Part shown: positions 42,881-54,439 of the stretch, in pieces
Numbering within the stretch: position 1 is the first letter of the stretch
Layout of the letters: every line of letters starts with the position of its first letter
Origin: Clytia hemisphaerica
Taxonomy: Eukaryota; Cnidaria; Hydrozoa; Leptothecata; Clytiidae
Length of the DNA: 64,000 bases
Reading direction: 5' to 3'
NCBI GenBank assembly: GCA_902728285.1
Contig: CACVBU010000142.1
Coordinates: 186,001 to 250,000, forward strand
Program-made: the position numbers and the translations under genes
The notes under the pieces: model-generated
What the model was told of the DNA's origin: nothing
Database searches by the model: none
The model's input: only the letters and a program-made list of their open reading frames with translations

Positions 42881-42949
42881 CAATAGAGTACATGATTTTA
42901 TATATTCTATATTTTTCCCTACGATTTTGGGATCAGGTGACGTTAGCGT

Positions 42950-43915
42950 GGTCGGTGTCGTTTAAGTGAACTAGTATATTTTACAAGTTCACTTAAGCGA
43001 CACCACCCAAAATGATAGTACCGAACTGACGATGGCACATTTCAGAAAGTGGGCCACCGTCTAAGATATAATTTACTGACCAGCCAGAATTCACTAGTTC
43101 ACTTAAGCGACACCAACTAGTTCACTTAAGCAACACCCACTAGTTCACTTAAGCAACACCCACTAGTTCACTTAAGCGACACCCGCTAGTTCACTTAAGC
43201 AACACCCACTAGTTCACTTAAGCGACACCCACTAGTTCACTTAAGCGACACCCACTAATTCACTTAAGCGACACCCACTAGTTCACTTAAGCGACACCCA
43301 CTAGTTCACTTAAGCGACACCTACTAGTTCACTTAAGCGACACCCGCTAGTTCACTTAAGCGACACCCACTAGTTCACTTAAGCGACACCCACTAGTTCA
43401 CTAAGCGACACCCACTAATTCACTTAAGCGACACCCACTAGTTCACTTAAGCGACACCCACTAGTTAACTTAAGCGACACCAAACTTTACAAGTTCACTT
43501 AAGCGACACATTCTAGTTCACTTAAGCGACACCCGCTAGTTCACTTAAGCGACACCCGCTAGTTCACTTAAGCGACACCTACTAGTTCACTTAAGCGACA
43601 CCTGCTAGTTCACGCAAGCGACACCCGCTAGTTCACTTAAGCGACACCCGCTAGTTCACTTAAGCGACACCTACTTGTTCACTTAAGCGACACCTTCTAG
43701 TTCACTTAAGCGACACCCGCTAGTTCACTTAAGCGACACCTACTTGTTCACTTAAGCGGCACCTACTAGTTCACTTAAGCGACACCAAACTTTACAAGTT
43801 CACTTAAGCGACACCTACTAGTTCGCTTAAGCGACACGAAACCTTACAAGTTTACTTAAGTGACACCCGCTAGTTCACTTAAGCGACACCAAACATTACA
43901 AGTTCACTTTGCTGC
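42950..43915. repeat. 23-bp array, left arm of the foldback element
   Basis: Tandem units of the type TTCACTTAAGCGACACCCACTAG, over 30 copies, with CCC/CTA variants and a few one-base deletions; a different roughly 120-base segment (43010-43095) sits near the outer end. Confidence 0.9.
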
Positions 43916-44573
43916 CTTGGATGATCTGCTGGCTTACCCAAGCCTGGCAGCAAGTTTAGCTAGTTCCGGACCATCGCGCCGTATTCATAGCGGCTATATC
44001 GTCCAGGATAGATTGATTTCTCTGGCGGGCTTGCAGTTGCACAGTCGCACCCAAATTTCATATCACTGAGATGCTGTTTGAGATGTTGTTACAAGGGAGT
44101 TTTGTACAAACATTACGTCAATAAAATCCAATGCAATGCAATGCTTCGCCCCCAGGAAAAAGTAGGTAAATCGTAATTATTATAACGGTCATTAAGTAAG
44201 CCATAAAAGATTCTATCGGTGGGCAGTATTGAAAGGTTTTCTGACTCATAGTCATACCCGTGGTGAGGAAAATAAGGCGCCAGGCTTCAGATGGCTGAAA
44301 TATCATCAACCGTTCGGGTTAAAGGGCAATAACGTCATTTGCGGCCCGCTCGGAATTAGATTGAAGTCGTTGCATTGAAGCGAAGAGAGACTTACGAAGA
44401 GACTAAACTAATCAACTCTAAAGCTTGAAATTGAAAATGACGTCATTACGAAAATAAAAATGAGTACCTTAGAGGTGGATTCTTAACTGGAGGTCAAGAT
44501 TTTGTTGATTAGCATTTTTGACGTCAGTTTTGGCTGTTCAAAAGAAGACATTATCAAGTCAATCCTTTCTATT

Positions 44574-45131
44574 GTTAACCGGTTTGTATTTTGACGCGGT
44601 CTTACATGACTTTTACGTCCAATTTCGCTTGACTACAGGCCTATACACTGCACGAGGTTGCCCGTCAGAGACGTCAGTTTTTTCAAAGGAAAATGAACAC
44701 AGCGTTGAAATCATTCGTTCATTTTTTCATTTTTGACGTCAGAAATCAAAACTATTTTCAATTTTTTTTTTTTTTTTTTTGCTTTCGTTATTTTCCCCTA
44801 CAGTAAAACAGTGCGAAAAATCAACCGAAACTGAAAGAAAAGGCTAACAAATACAAAAATGACTGTTTTTTTTTTTTGCAATACTGAGAAATATTGCCCT
44901 CGGTCAACGCAACGACCTCGGACAACATTTCTCATTGTTGACCGGTTACTTTTTCGAAGCGGGCTACACGACTTTTTGCGCAATGCAATTGTTTTTTTTC
45001 GCATGACGACGGGCCTACATTGTCCAGAGTTGCCCGTCGTTAGGAGAATTCATTGTGACGTCTCTTTTTCAAAGGAAAATGAACAATGCGTTGACATCAT
45101 TTCTCTCATTTTTTATTTCTGACGTCAGAAA
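44574..45131. repeat. Tandem duplication inside the foldback element
   Basis: 44574-44750 and 44936-45131 share GACCGGTT, TTGCCCGTC, TTTTTCAAAGGAAAATGAAC, GCGTTGA-ATCATT and TTCTGACGTCAGAAAT-like text in the same order. Non-coding. Confidence 0.6.
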
Positions 45132-45524
45132 TTATGATATTTTTTTATCTCTTTTCACTTGTTTTTCTCGCTTTATTTCGCTATTTTTCCTGGATAAAGC
45201 GCTAAAAATAAATCGAAGCAGAAGGAAACGGTTGACAAATACAATAATAACCGGTCATTATTGTATTAGCATAACCCTCAGTAACCGGTCCTTATTGTAT
45301 AATAGTAAGAAGAGCCATTTTCTTACTAACTATTTATGAGGGCAATACCGTAAAATATTGACCAAGCTTGCGTGGGCAATGCGTTTGATAGAGGTAAATA
45401 TTAGTAATAACATGATTTGGAAAACATTCCAAAATATTACTGTATATAAATACTAATTTGGAATGTTCGTGAAACGAAGATTACCCAAGAATACCATGTT
45501 ATTCCAGAAGCAGCCAACGAGCCT

Positions 45525-45770
45525 ATTTCCCCGAAATATCTGTTTCCCTCTTCCAGGAGAGAGCTTTTTTTCGAAAAATGGGGAAACAGATCTGGTTATC
45601 TAGGAAAGACCTTTTCCTTAAAACTATATGTTTCCCCGCTCCAGCTGAGACGTCATTAAAGAGAAACAGATCAATATTTCGAGGAAGATGACATGATAAA
45701 TTGGGAAACAGACATCTGTTTCCAAAAAGATGACATTGCATTGGACTCGGCATTGGAAACAGATTGGACT
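45525..45770. other. Cluster of GGAAACAGAT/ATCTGTTTCC motifs
   Basis: At least seven copies of GAAACAGA or its complement in about 250 bases in the centre of the foldback element, in both orientations. Function unknown. Confidence 0.45.
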
Positions 45771-45993
45771 TTCTTATCTTAGGGAAAACTATTATATGGT
45801 CACGTGTCTCCTCTATTGTCTTCTGTAGTTTGATTTTTTTCCTTTTCTGTTCCTTATTTTTTTCGGAAATTATTAAAACATTCCAAATTATAAAAAACAT
45901 TCCATCGACTCTTATTTTGATTGGCTTAAAAATTTCGTGCGATATTTTACCAATAAAAATGCTCCAAAGATATCGTACGATACTTTTCAACTA

Positions 45994-46827
45994 CCTTATT
46001 GGCTCTTTTACGCCGGCCCTAATTTAATGCTAGCCCCTTTTACGCCACAATTTGGGCTTACGCCAATTAGGGCCGTTAATAACGCCAAAATTTGTAAAAG
46101 CGGCTACTCATGCTTCAAATTAGTATTTAATTATATATATAGTAAAAAAATTCCATTGGGATATCCTTCCATTGAAAATAACTGATTTTTGTGAAGTTTT
46201 AGACACCGCGGATATCCGATAACGCATTATTTCGAATAAACGCCCCCTTCTTTTTAACGTCCCTCCAAAAAACGCCCCTCTTTAAGGGAAAAATTTTTAA
46301 TATACGCGCCCTCAAATTAACGCCCCCTTTGAATAACTGGGAGGGGCGTTTGAAACAATCAGCTGTAATTAAGTCTCTTATGGAGAAAAGCTTAGATACA
46401 GTGTTAAAGATTGTATTCTTTTAGTACTTAAAGTAATTTTGACACCAGTTCTACATCTCTGAAAGAACATATTTGTACTAACAGAAGAACAAAAAGGCAA
46501 AAAAGCTCCCAATTTACTTTAACAAAATGGCCTTGGATACAAATTATTTAATAAACGCCCCATTCTTTTAAACGCTCCCTGGAATAAACGCCCCTCCTAA
46601 AGGCCAAAAAAATTAATAAACGCCCTGGGCGTTTATTCGAAGTGATACGGTATGGAGTAAAACAATGGATAATTTTCGTCTTTAAATCGCACCTAAAACC
46701 CTTCAAATTGAGAAATAATGATCAAACCTTAACGCCGATTTTAGGTAAAAATTGCAAAATATCTTGGCCCTTTTTATGCCGGTCCAAAAATAACGCCAAA
46801 GGGCCGGCGTAAAAAAGGCCGATTAGG
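45994..46827. mobile_element. MITE nested in the foldback element
   Basis: CCTTATTGGCTCTTTTACGC and GCGTAAAAAAGGCCGATTAGG are inverted ends with TA on both outer sides (45992-45993, 46828-46829). It contains another element at 46215-46650. Confidence 0.7.
46215..46650. mobile_element. MITE nested in the nested MITE
   Basis: TTTCGAATAAACGCCCC at the left and GGGCGTTTATTCGAA + GTGATACGG at the right; TA flanks (46213-46214, 46651-46652). Repeated AAACGCCCC blocks within. Confidence 0.65.
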
Positions 46828-46829
46828 TA

Positions 46830-48054
46830 ATTGAAATCCTCGTTCATATCAGGGCGATTACAAAAAAAGCGGGGCTAGTACGGACTTATAGCCCCGCTTT
46901 CCTTTTCAAATCTAAGCTGAATGTATTCAACCAAGAATTTATCATAGACACTGGATAGACAACGAGCAAGATTTTCATTGATTTCTCATGTTCTAGCCTT
47001 TTCCGCAGTAAGGACATTATTGTTTACTCTCCTTCCTCCATTAAACCATTTTTCGTAAAAATTTAATCATTTTTTCATCTGAATACAGTCATTTAAGTTT
47101 TCCTTAGAGAGGCAAATGCATCAAAAGGGAAAGACAACGAAACGACAACGAAACGATGACGAACGAATTATACGATTTCTTTAGATGAAACTAAGAGGCC
47201 CCCCAACATTTTTGCTGAATACCGAATGCGTGGTTGTTGAATACGGTTTCAGTACCATATAAGACAAAAAAACACCCGACAGGAGCCGAGGGAAACATTT
47301 ATGACCGCAATGATTATTCAATTTATTTATTAGCGTTTTACCGTTTTCCATTCCTCTGGAAACCTAATGTTACTCAATACCTTATCGGTAAAAAATTCAC
47401 CGGGAAAAATATTCTTCGGCAAAAAGAGGAATTTTTTTGCTGACATATTTTCTACCGATAAGGTATCTGGCACTTGATGTAGAATCCCTTTCCCACAAGC
47501 TAAAGCTTTGACTGTTAGAAAGAGTTTAAAAACCTGAAAGGTTTGGATTATAGTTCAAGTGACCTAGCAACGGAATGAGGCATTGCAGAATGAGGCCCCG
47601 CCGGCCCCAATTCTGATTTTCGGGGATTATCAGGTCCACCTCCTTATTATTGGTTTGCTCCAACAAGAACAATTGAGACCGACTATCATTTCCTCTCCGG
47701 TCGGATACCGGCCTCAATCTTTGAAGTTTCAGCGTGAATTGGAGTGGATGTAAGCTACTTTAATTTCAGAAATTTTCGCGTCCAAATATTTCGCGAATCA
47801 GGCCATTCGCAAAGATGCTCGTGTTTTGATGGAATCTTATTTTGCCAATCATTAAAATTGACTTATTTCATAGGAATTAGTTTTCGCGAAATTGGATTTT
47901 CTTAGAAAAAAATTTTCTTAGGCATAAAAGCTTAAATACGTTTTCTCATTTTGTCCTAATAAGCAAAAATGTCCTTTTTTGCTGAGCCAGCAAAATTATG
48001 CTATAGAAAAAAGCCAAAATATAATGCTATATCAACGAAATCTCGACCTCAAGA
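46830..48054. other. Central part of the foldback element
   Basis: No transposase frame. Contains CCTTATCGGTA...TACCGATAAGG (47380-47463), a small inverted pair, and AAATTTTCGCG-type motifs (47768, 47882). Function unknown. Confidence 0.4.
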
Positions 48055-48439
48055 TAAGGATCCACCTCTAAGGTACTAATTTTTATTTTCGTAATGACGT
48101 CATTTTCAATTTCTTTTATATTTGATAAGTGTGAATGGTAATTACGATTTGCCTACTTTTCTTGGCGGCGAAGCATTGCATTGCATTTGATTTTATTTAC
48201 TTTATTCTTGTACAAAACTCCCTTGTAAAAGCATCTCAGTGACGTGAAATTCGCAAAGAATTCGACCTATCCTTGACGATATAGCCGCTATGAATACGGC
48301 GCGATGGTCCGGAACTAGCTAAACTTGCTGCGAGGCTTGGATAAGCCAGCAGATCATTCAAGCCAGCAAGTGAAGTTTTGTTTGTTTAAAACTTGCTTTG
48401 CAGGTTGGATCAAGCCAGCAGTGTGTAAACTTAAGTGTG

Positions 48440-48935
48440 TTAAGTGAAGGGTTTGGCTTGTGAACTAGCGGGTGTCGCTTTAAGTGAAACTAAAGTGTCG
48501 CTTGAGTGAACTAGCAGGTGCCGCTTAAGTGAACTAGTAGGTGTCGCTTAAGTGAACTAGCGGGTGTCGCTTAAGTGAACTAGCGGGTGTCGCTTAAGTG
48601 AACTAGCGGGTGTCGCTTAAGTGAACTAGTGGTGTCGTAATTACTAGGTGTTCGCTTGAAGTGAACTAGTGGTGTCGCTTAAGTGAACTAGCGGGTGTCG
48701 CTTAAGTGAACTAGTGGGTGTCGCTTAAGTGAACTAGTGGGTGTTGCTTAAGTGAACTAGCGGGTGTCGCTTAAGTGAACTAGTTGGTGTCGCTTAAGTG
48801 AACTAGTGAATTCTGGCTGGTCAGTAAATTATATCTTAGACGGTGGCCCACTTTCTGAAATGTGCCATCGTCAGTTCGGTACTATCATTTTGGGTGGTGT
48901 CGCTTAAGTGAACTTGTAAAATATACTAGTTCACT
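48440..48935. repeat. 23-bp array, right arm of the foldback element
   Basis: About sixteen units of the inverted form GTGTCGCTTAAGTGAACTAGC, with several irregular units at 48400-48500 and 48640-48665. About half the length of the left array. Confidence 0.9.
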
Positions 48936-49149
48936 TAAACGACACCGACCACGCTAACGTCACCTGATCCCGATTTTGAATCTAGGCTCCTATGCTAAGA
49001 TTAGGTTGTGTCCTCTGCGGATTTAAACCCACCTTCTACTTTAATAATTTTCCTCTCGTAACTTTGCAAGTCCTAGATTTATAATTTTCCCCCTGATTTC
49101 ACTTAAGTTGCCTGGAATTGGCAGATTGTGTTTTGAAAAACAACATTTT

Positions 49150-50162
49150 TGAGCATAATGGAGCAATTTACAAATAAAAACAGGGTACGGCGATAGGGAC
49201 TAAAATGGTTCCATGCTATGCGATTTTGTTCATGGCGGATCTTGAAGAAAAGTTTCTAGAGCAGTCCTCCCTGAAGCCATCAGTATTGTGGCGTTATATT
49301 GATGACATTTTCATGCTATGGCAAATGGGCAGGATTCTTTGGATTCTTTTCTTGAAGCTCTAAATGATGACAAAACGCACAAGGCCATCAAATTTACGTC
49401 TAACTATTCTAAGGAGCGGATCAATTTCCTTGATGTTGATGTCATGATTCAAGACAATAAGGTTCTTACAGACCTTTACATCAAGGAGACTGATACGCAC
49501 CAATACTTGTATTTTCATTCTTACCATCCATTTCGCTGTAAGACCTCTATTCCTTTCAGCCAAGTCTTAGGTTGAATCAAATTTGCTCAGAGCCTCAATT
49601 CAGGGTTTGCTGGCTTGCAGCAAGGAACACCAGAAGGTCTTTTCTCGAGTCCCTGTCCTAGGTTTTCGTAAAGGCAAAAGCCTCAAAGACCTTCTTGTTC
49701 GAGCTAAAGTTCCTAGTCTGCAAGCTAAGCAGGAGGGGAGGAGTAGATGCAAGGTTTGTCATTTTGTCAAAGACTCGGATTCTTTTGCAGACAATAAGGG
49801 TAATAAGTACCAAATTAGATCAGGTACTATGGACTGTAACTCAGATTTTGTTGTATATTTATTAAGTTGTAAAACATGCAAGATTCAATATGTAGGTAGT
49901 TCTACTACAAAATTTAGGCTTCGATTTAACAACTATAAATCCTGTCACAACACAATGTAAGACTCAAACTGTGGGACAATCGGAGCTACACGTTTGTTTT
50001 TGTCAATCGGATCATAAAGGTTTCGAAGACTGGGACTTTACTCTCATTGATCGAGGTTCCGATCTTAAGTCTGTTCGGAAGAAGGAAATGTTCTGGCAGT
50101 ACAAACTAAGTACCTTTAAACCTAATGGCTTAAATGATCGTAAAGTTAACATCAACCATTGA
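49150..50162 (+). pseudogene. Penelope-like element, RT C-terminus plus GIY-YIG, frameshifted
   Basis: WRYIDDIFMLW (49289-49321) is the RT catalytic motif, followed in another frame by SKERINFLDVDV and LYIKETDTHQYLYFHSYHPF, then KVFSRVPVLGFRKGKSLKDL, the CKVCHF and SCKTCKIQYVGSSTTKFRLR segment (linker cysteines plus GIY-YIG) and DWDFTLIDRG. Frame changes near 49318, a stop near 49575 and another break near 49958 disable it. It belongs to a different lineage from the 20.0-kb fragment, because the YVGSSTT version carries the CxxC linker. Confidence 0.75.
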
Positions 50163-50271
50163 ATTTACTGTTATTTCAATTTCAATTATTTTTTACTTTT
50201 ACCGGAATTTTATATCCTTACTTAGATCCTTAGATCGATTTCCAAAAAATTCGACCAAAATATGCTAAAAA

Positions 50272-50431
50272 TCAACCAAAATTTGGAGAGAATCGACCAC
50301 AATTTGGTGAAAAATATATCTAAGGGTCCCAAAAATGTCAAATTTTAGTCTTTCTAAGAGTCGATTTTCGAACTTTGGCTCGGACATACCCGTCACCTCA
50401 CAAACCTAGTACTCCCCCCCCCCCGGGAGTT
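50272..50431. mobile_element. Fragment of the G-run MITE (right half)
   Basis: GACCACAATTTGG, TCTAAGGGTCCC, GTCGATTTTCGAACTTTGGC, TCGGACATACCCGTCACCTC and a C-run ending in CCCCCGGGAG match 3480-3640. Confidence 0.6.
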
Positions 50432-50566
50432 TAACATGACATTTAAGTATTTGGAATGCATTTTATTGTTTGTTTTCATTGTAAAAAGTTAGCTACATCA
50501 AAATTCGGTTGCAAATTTGTAAACAATTTACTAGTAGCCGAAATAAGCACAAAAAGTTATAAGATT

Positions 50567-51190
50567 AGTTCGGCAAATTGCATAGCTTCACAGCGCTGCA
50601 ATATTCCGCAATGTTGCAGTTTTTTGCAACGTTTCCAAATGGTTGCGCTGCTATTTCAATTCCAATTGTGATTTAAAATTATGATCGCCGACCAATTTTC
50701 TCCTAAACACAAGCAAATCAAGCACCCTCAATGGCTTAACCCCCTTCCGCTATCGATGACTCTGATGGACGCGTTGACTGGGGATATACCAGGGCCGTAA
50801 AAGATTCCTCCAATTTTACGGCACTGGCCTCTTTACGTAGAAGAATCGGTTATCGATCCTGGCTCGCGAGGATGGCACATCAGGCAAAAACTCGCTTTCT
50901 TAAACAAAGTAGCGGTTTTTTGAACGAAGTAGCCTGGCTGTCAAGTATGATTATGAAAGTTTGTCAGGCAGGAAATTAAAATGTCAGGGTGAAAAGTCTT
51001 GATCTGTTCTGCAAAATGTACATTATTTTGGGACCCCGGTCCAGGCCCTGCGATGCTGATTTTGGTCCAAAGACCAGAGCTGCGAAATTATGCAGCGGTA
51101 AAGCTGCGGAATTTCGCAGCGCTGTGGAATATCTCAACGCTAAAGATGCAGAATTTCTCAACGTTGCGGATCTATGCAGTTTGCCGAACT
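50567..51190. mobile_element. MITE with AGTTCGGCAAATTGCATAG ends
   Basis: Left AGTTCGGCAAATTGCATAG and right CTATGCAGTTTGCCGAACT are inverted with one mismatch. Near each end lie blocks of the GCAGCGCTGCG/AATTTCGCAG kind. Non-coding. Confidence 0.65.
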
Positions 51191-51427
51191 GAGATGATGG
51201 TTAAAACAGGAGTAGGGGGGTCATGCCAACTCATCGTTTTTGCCAAAGAAATCTATTTTATGGTTCAGTTCATATTTTTTATATAGGTTGTATGCATCGA
51301 GGGGTAAAAATCATAACTAATAAAAGTGTATTGAAGAAAGATTTTAGATTTTATTCAAATTTTTTGAATTATTGCTATTGTTGGGTTTTTAAAAGGGCAG
51401 GTCTAAAACGCCTAATACCTACTACTA
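51191..51427. other. Spacer between elements
   Basis: No feature recognised; ends in CTAATACCTACTACTA, which resembles the ACTTACTACCTAATACTT on the far side of the long inverted repeat. Confidence 0.4.
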
Positions 51428-53949
51428 GTCCGGGAGCCAAACCCAAAAAATGGCATTTTGCTTAACCCAAGATTCTACAGGATAAACTATACATTTTTGG
51501 AATCCTCAACTATCCTAGTTTTGGAAATGGTCGGTCCCCAAAGCTAACTCCTGGTCAATTTTTCATACTGGGCCCGAGTTTAAGGGGTACTTTTTACCCT
51601 TTGTAAGGATTTGTTAAGGAAAATGCCATTCCAGGGATATAATTTGCTGTATCTAGTCAATCAGTTGACCAATTGCTTTGAAACTTTGCAAAAAGTTTCA
51701 AGGTAGGCTGATAATTATTTTCGGCAAAAAATCTTTGTGAAAAATTATTTTTATAGGTTTGCCTGGGGAAAAATTTGGGTATTTTAACTAAATTTTGACC
51801 CTTTTTAAGTCTGGGACCTACCCAAACAACTTTTAATGAGACACAAACTAGGTGTTATGATAGACTTTGATGCAATACATCAGAAAAAATTCAAACAGAC
51901 AGTATTTAGTATTATTTCAGGGCTGCAGGGGGTAAAATTGCCCATTTTTATGGGTTTTTACCTTATTTGAGCAATTTTCACCACTAATCTTGGTTAAAAC
52001 GTCATCAAAAATAGTTTTAACTTGATTTTCGTGTAATATATCCTGAAAGATTACAATGTTGACTTAAAACTAACAAAACCAGGGTGTAAATGGACAAACC
52101 AGGGGGTAAAAATGCCCATTTTAGGCGATTTTTATCGTTTTTGGACCTATTTCACCCATAAAGCGGTTTTATGGTGTACCAATTTTATTTCTGACCACTG
52201 AAACAAGGATAATTTTGTAGTAGGAGCAATGGGAAAGTTATTTGTGGTTTTCATTGTCTGTAATCAGGGTCACTGTGGGCAAATCAGGGGGTAAATACAC
52301 CACTTCTTGGTAGTTGTTGCCTGAATTTGGATGTTTTTATTGTATGGTAGCCTCAAATTTATGAAACTTTGAGATAGAAACCAGTTATATACCCATCAGT
52401 CATTTCTTAGTACTTTTGTCGACAACTACACAAAATAATGACGGATTTAAAACTTAAGTTATGCCCAAATAATAACATTTATTTGACGTAATTTTGTCAG
52501 TTTTTGCTTTGAGATTCCACTATATTGCTATTCAGAGCTTCCCAAAATGGTCCCAGCTACTTGTAGAATTATTATCTTGAGACTAGCTACCAATAAAAGG
52601 TCAGTAAAACGGCAAAAATGATCAATCAAATTATGAGTATGTAGTACATTATGAGTATGCAGAGGACCGTTCGTTTTGTTTTCACAAAACGATTAGAAAA
52701 TCTTTCATCAAAGCAGGCCTTAACAATGACACAGCACTTTTATTTCTACCCAAGTTAACAATATTTTACAAATTATTAGGCTCCAAATAACTATTCTACT
52801 TAAAAACCAGTACAGGGACCATTTTTGGAAGCTCTGAATAGCAATATAGTGGAATTTCAAAGCAAAAACTGACAAAATTACGTCAAAAAATGTTAAAATT
52901 TGGCCATAACTTAAGTTAAATCCGTCATTATTTTGTGTAGGTTGTCAACAAAAGTACTAAGAAATGACTGAAGGGTATATAACTGGTTTCTATCTCAAAA
53001 TTTCATAAATTTGAGGCTACCATACAATAAAAACATCCAAATTCTGACAACAACTACCAAGAAGTGGTGTATTTACCCCCTGATTTGCCCATAGTGACCC
53101 TGATTACAGACAATGAAAACCACAAATAACTTTCCCATTGCTCCTACTACAAAATTATCCTTGTTTCAGTGGTCAGAAATAAAATTGGTACACCATAAAA
53201 CCGCTTTATGGGTGAAATAGGTCCAAAAACGATAAAAATCGCCTAAAATGGGCATTTTTACCCCCTGGTTTGTCCATTTACACCCTGGTTTTGTTAGTTT
53301 TAAGTCAACATTGTAATCTTTCAGGATATATTACACGAAAATCAAGTTAAAACTATTTTTGATGACGTTTTAACCAAGATTAGTGGTGAAAATTGCTCAA
53401 ATAAGGTAAAAACCCATAGAAATGGGCAATTTTACCCCCTGCAGCCCTGAAATAATACTAAATACTGTCTGTTTGAATTTTTTCTGATGTATTGCATCAA
53501 AGTCTATCATAACACCTAGTTTGTGTCTCATTAAAAGTTGTTTGGGTAGGTCCCAGACTTAAAAAGGGTCAAAATTTAGTTAAAATACCCAAATTTTTCC
53601 CCAGGCAAACCTATAAAAATAATTTTTCACAAAGATTTTTTGCCGAAAATAATTATCAGCCTACCTTGAAACTTTTTGCAAAGTTTCAAAGCAATTGGTC
53701 AACTGATTGACTAGATACAGCAAATTATATCCCTGGAATGGCATTTTCCTTAACAAATCCTTACAAAGGTTAAAAAGTACCCCTTAAACTCGGGCCCAGT
53801 ATGAAAAATTGACCAGGAGTTAGCTTTGGGGACCGACCATTTCCAAAACTAGGATAGTTGAGGATTCCAAAAATGTATAGTTTATCCTGTAGAATCTTGG
53901 GTTAAGCAAAAGTGCTTATTTAAGGAGATATAGGATTTGGCTCCCGGAC
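51428..53949. mobile_element. Long inverted repeat, arms about 1.13 kb, 250-bp loop
   Basis: The left arm 51428 to ~52560 is the near-perfect reverse complement of ~52812 to 53949, from the terminus GTCCGGGAGCCAAA / TTTGGCTCCCGGAC inwards. TA lies outside both ends. A ~25-base difference just inside the right terminus (53916-53935) and scattered substitutions are the only differences noticed. The loop (52561-52811) is unrelated. No ORF over 60 codons is conserved in the arms. A foldback/MITE-like transposon is the likeliest nature. A transcript would form a ~1.1-kb double-stranded hairpin. Confidence 0.85.
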
Positions 53950-54368
53950 TATACTCAATACTTACTACCTAATACTTAATACTGACTACCTAATCCGTTT
54001 GGATACTTTACAGACCATAGAACTTCCAGGCCCTGACTCTCCTTCGCATGTTCAAAATCTCTATTCTAAGTTTCGTGGAATTTGAATTTGAAGTCTTTGC
54101 TTTATATTTACCTAAATTCTTTAAATGTGTATGGTGGCCGAGCGTTGTAATAGTGAAATTAAGAAAATTTTTGAAAAAAAACTAAAAAATAAATAAAAAA
54201 TAAAAAAATAAAAAATGGAGTTATTCATAACTCAGGTTAATTGAAAAGAGAGTCTTTGACGGTGCCCTAGTAAACGCCCGTTACACCCTGTCAGTCGTAT
54301 GCGTTCACCAGATCTACTTTGACCAGAAAGTCTGGGTTCTAAATTTAGCCGACCTCGTGCGTGGTCTC
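53950..54368. other. Flank upstream of the DIRS-like element
   Basis: TACTTAATACTGACTACC-type short repeats, then A-rich AAAAATAAATAAAAAATAAA (54182-54215) and CTAGTAAACGCCCGTTAC. Terminal repeats of the DIRS-like element could start here but were not identified. Confidence 0.35.
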
Positions 54369-54380
54369 ATATATAAAATA
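54369..54380 (+). promoter_or_regulatory. TATA-box-like ATATATAAAATA
   Basis: A strong TATA match 60-70 bases upstream of the ATG at 54440; a start about 30 bases downstream falls in CAGTCTCTAG. Probably the promoter of the DIRS-like element's first ORF. Confidence 0.45.
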
Positions 54381-54439
54381 CCTCAGTCTCTAGTAACGCT
54401 TCTTTCGAACATCGTCAGTCTTGGTTACTCTAAGCAGTC

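Larger units (their letters stand above)
42930..48970. mobile_element. 6-kb foldback transposon with 8-bp target duplication
   Basis: The ends GGATCAGGTGACGTTAGCGT and ACGCTAACGTCACCTGATCC are perfect inverted repeats and CGATTTTG is duplicated outside (42922-42929, 48971-48978). The arms run about 42930-44490 and 48055-48970 and carry 23-bp tandem arrays. Inside the arrays are matching unique segments (TTAGCTAGTTCCGGACCATC / GATGGTCCGGAACTAGCTAA; CTTAGAGGTGGATTC / GGATCCACCTCTAAG). The centre (44.5-48.05 kb) has no transposase. An 8-bp duplication is known for hAT and P superfamilies; long arms with internal tandem repeats recall foldback and Galileo (P superfamily) elements. Non-autonomous. 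Confidence 0.85.

Noticed and set aside
42950-43915. CRISPR-like array
   Set aside because: The 23-bp units are contiguous with no spacers and lie in transposon arms.
45523-45990. 155-aa minus-strand ORF
   Set aside because: It spans the repeated GGAAACAGA motifs and the nested MITE border; no domain and no splice context.
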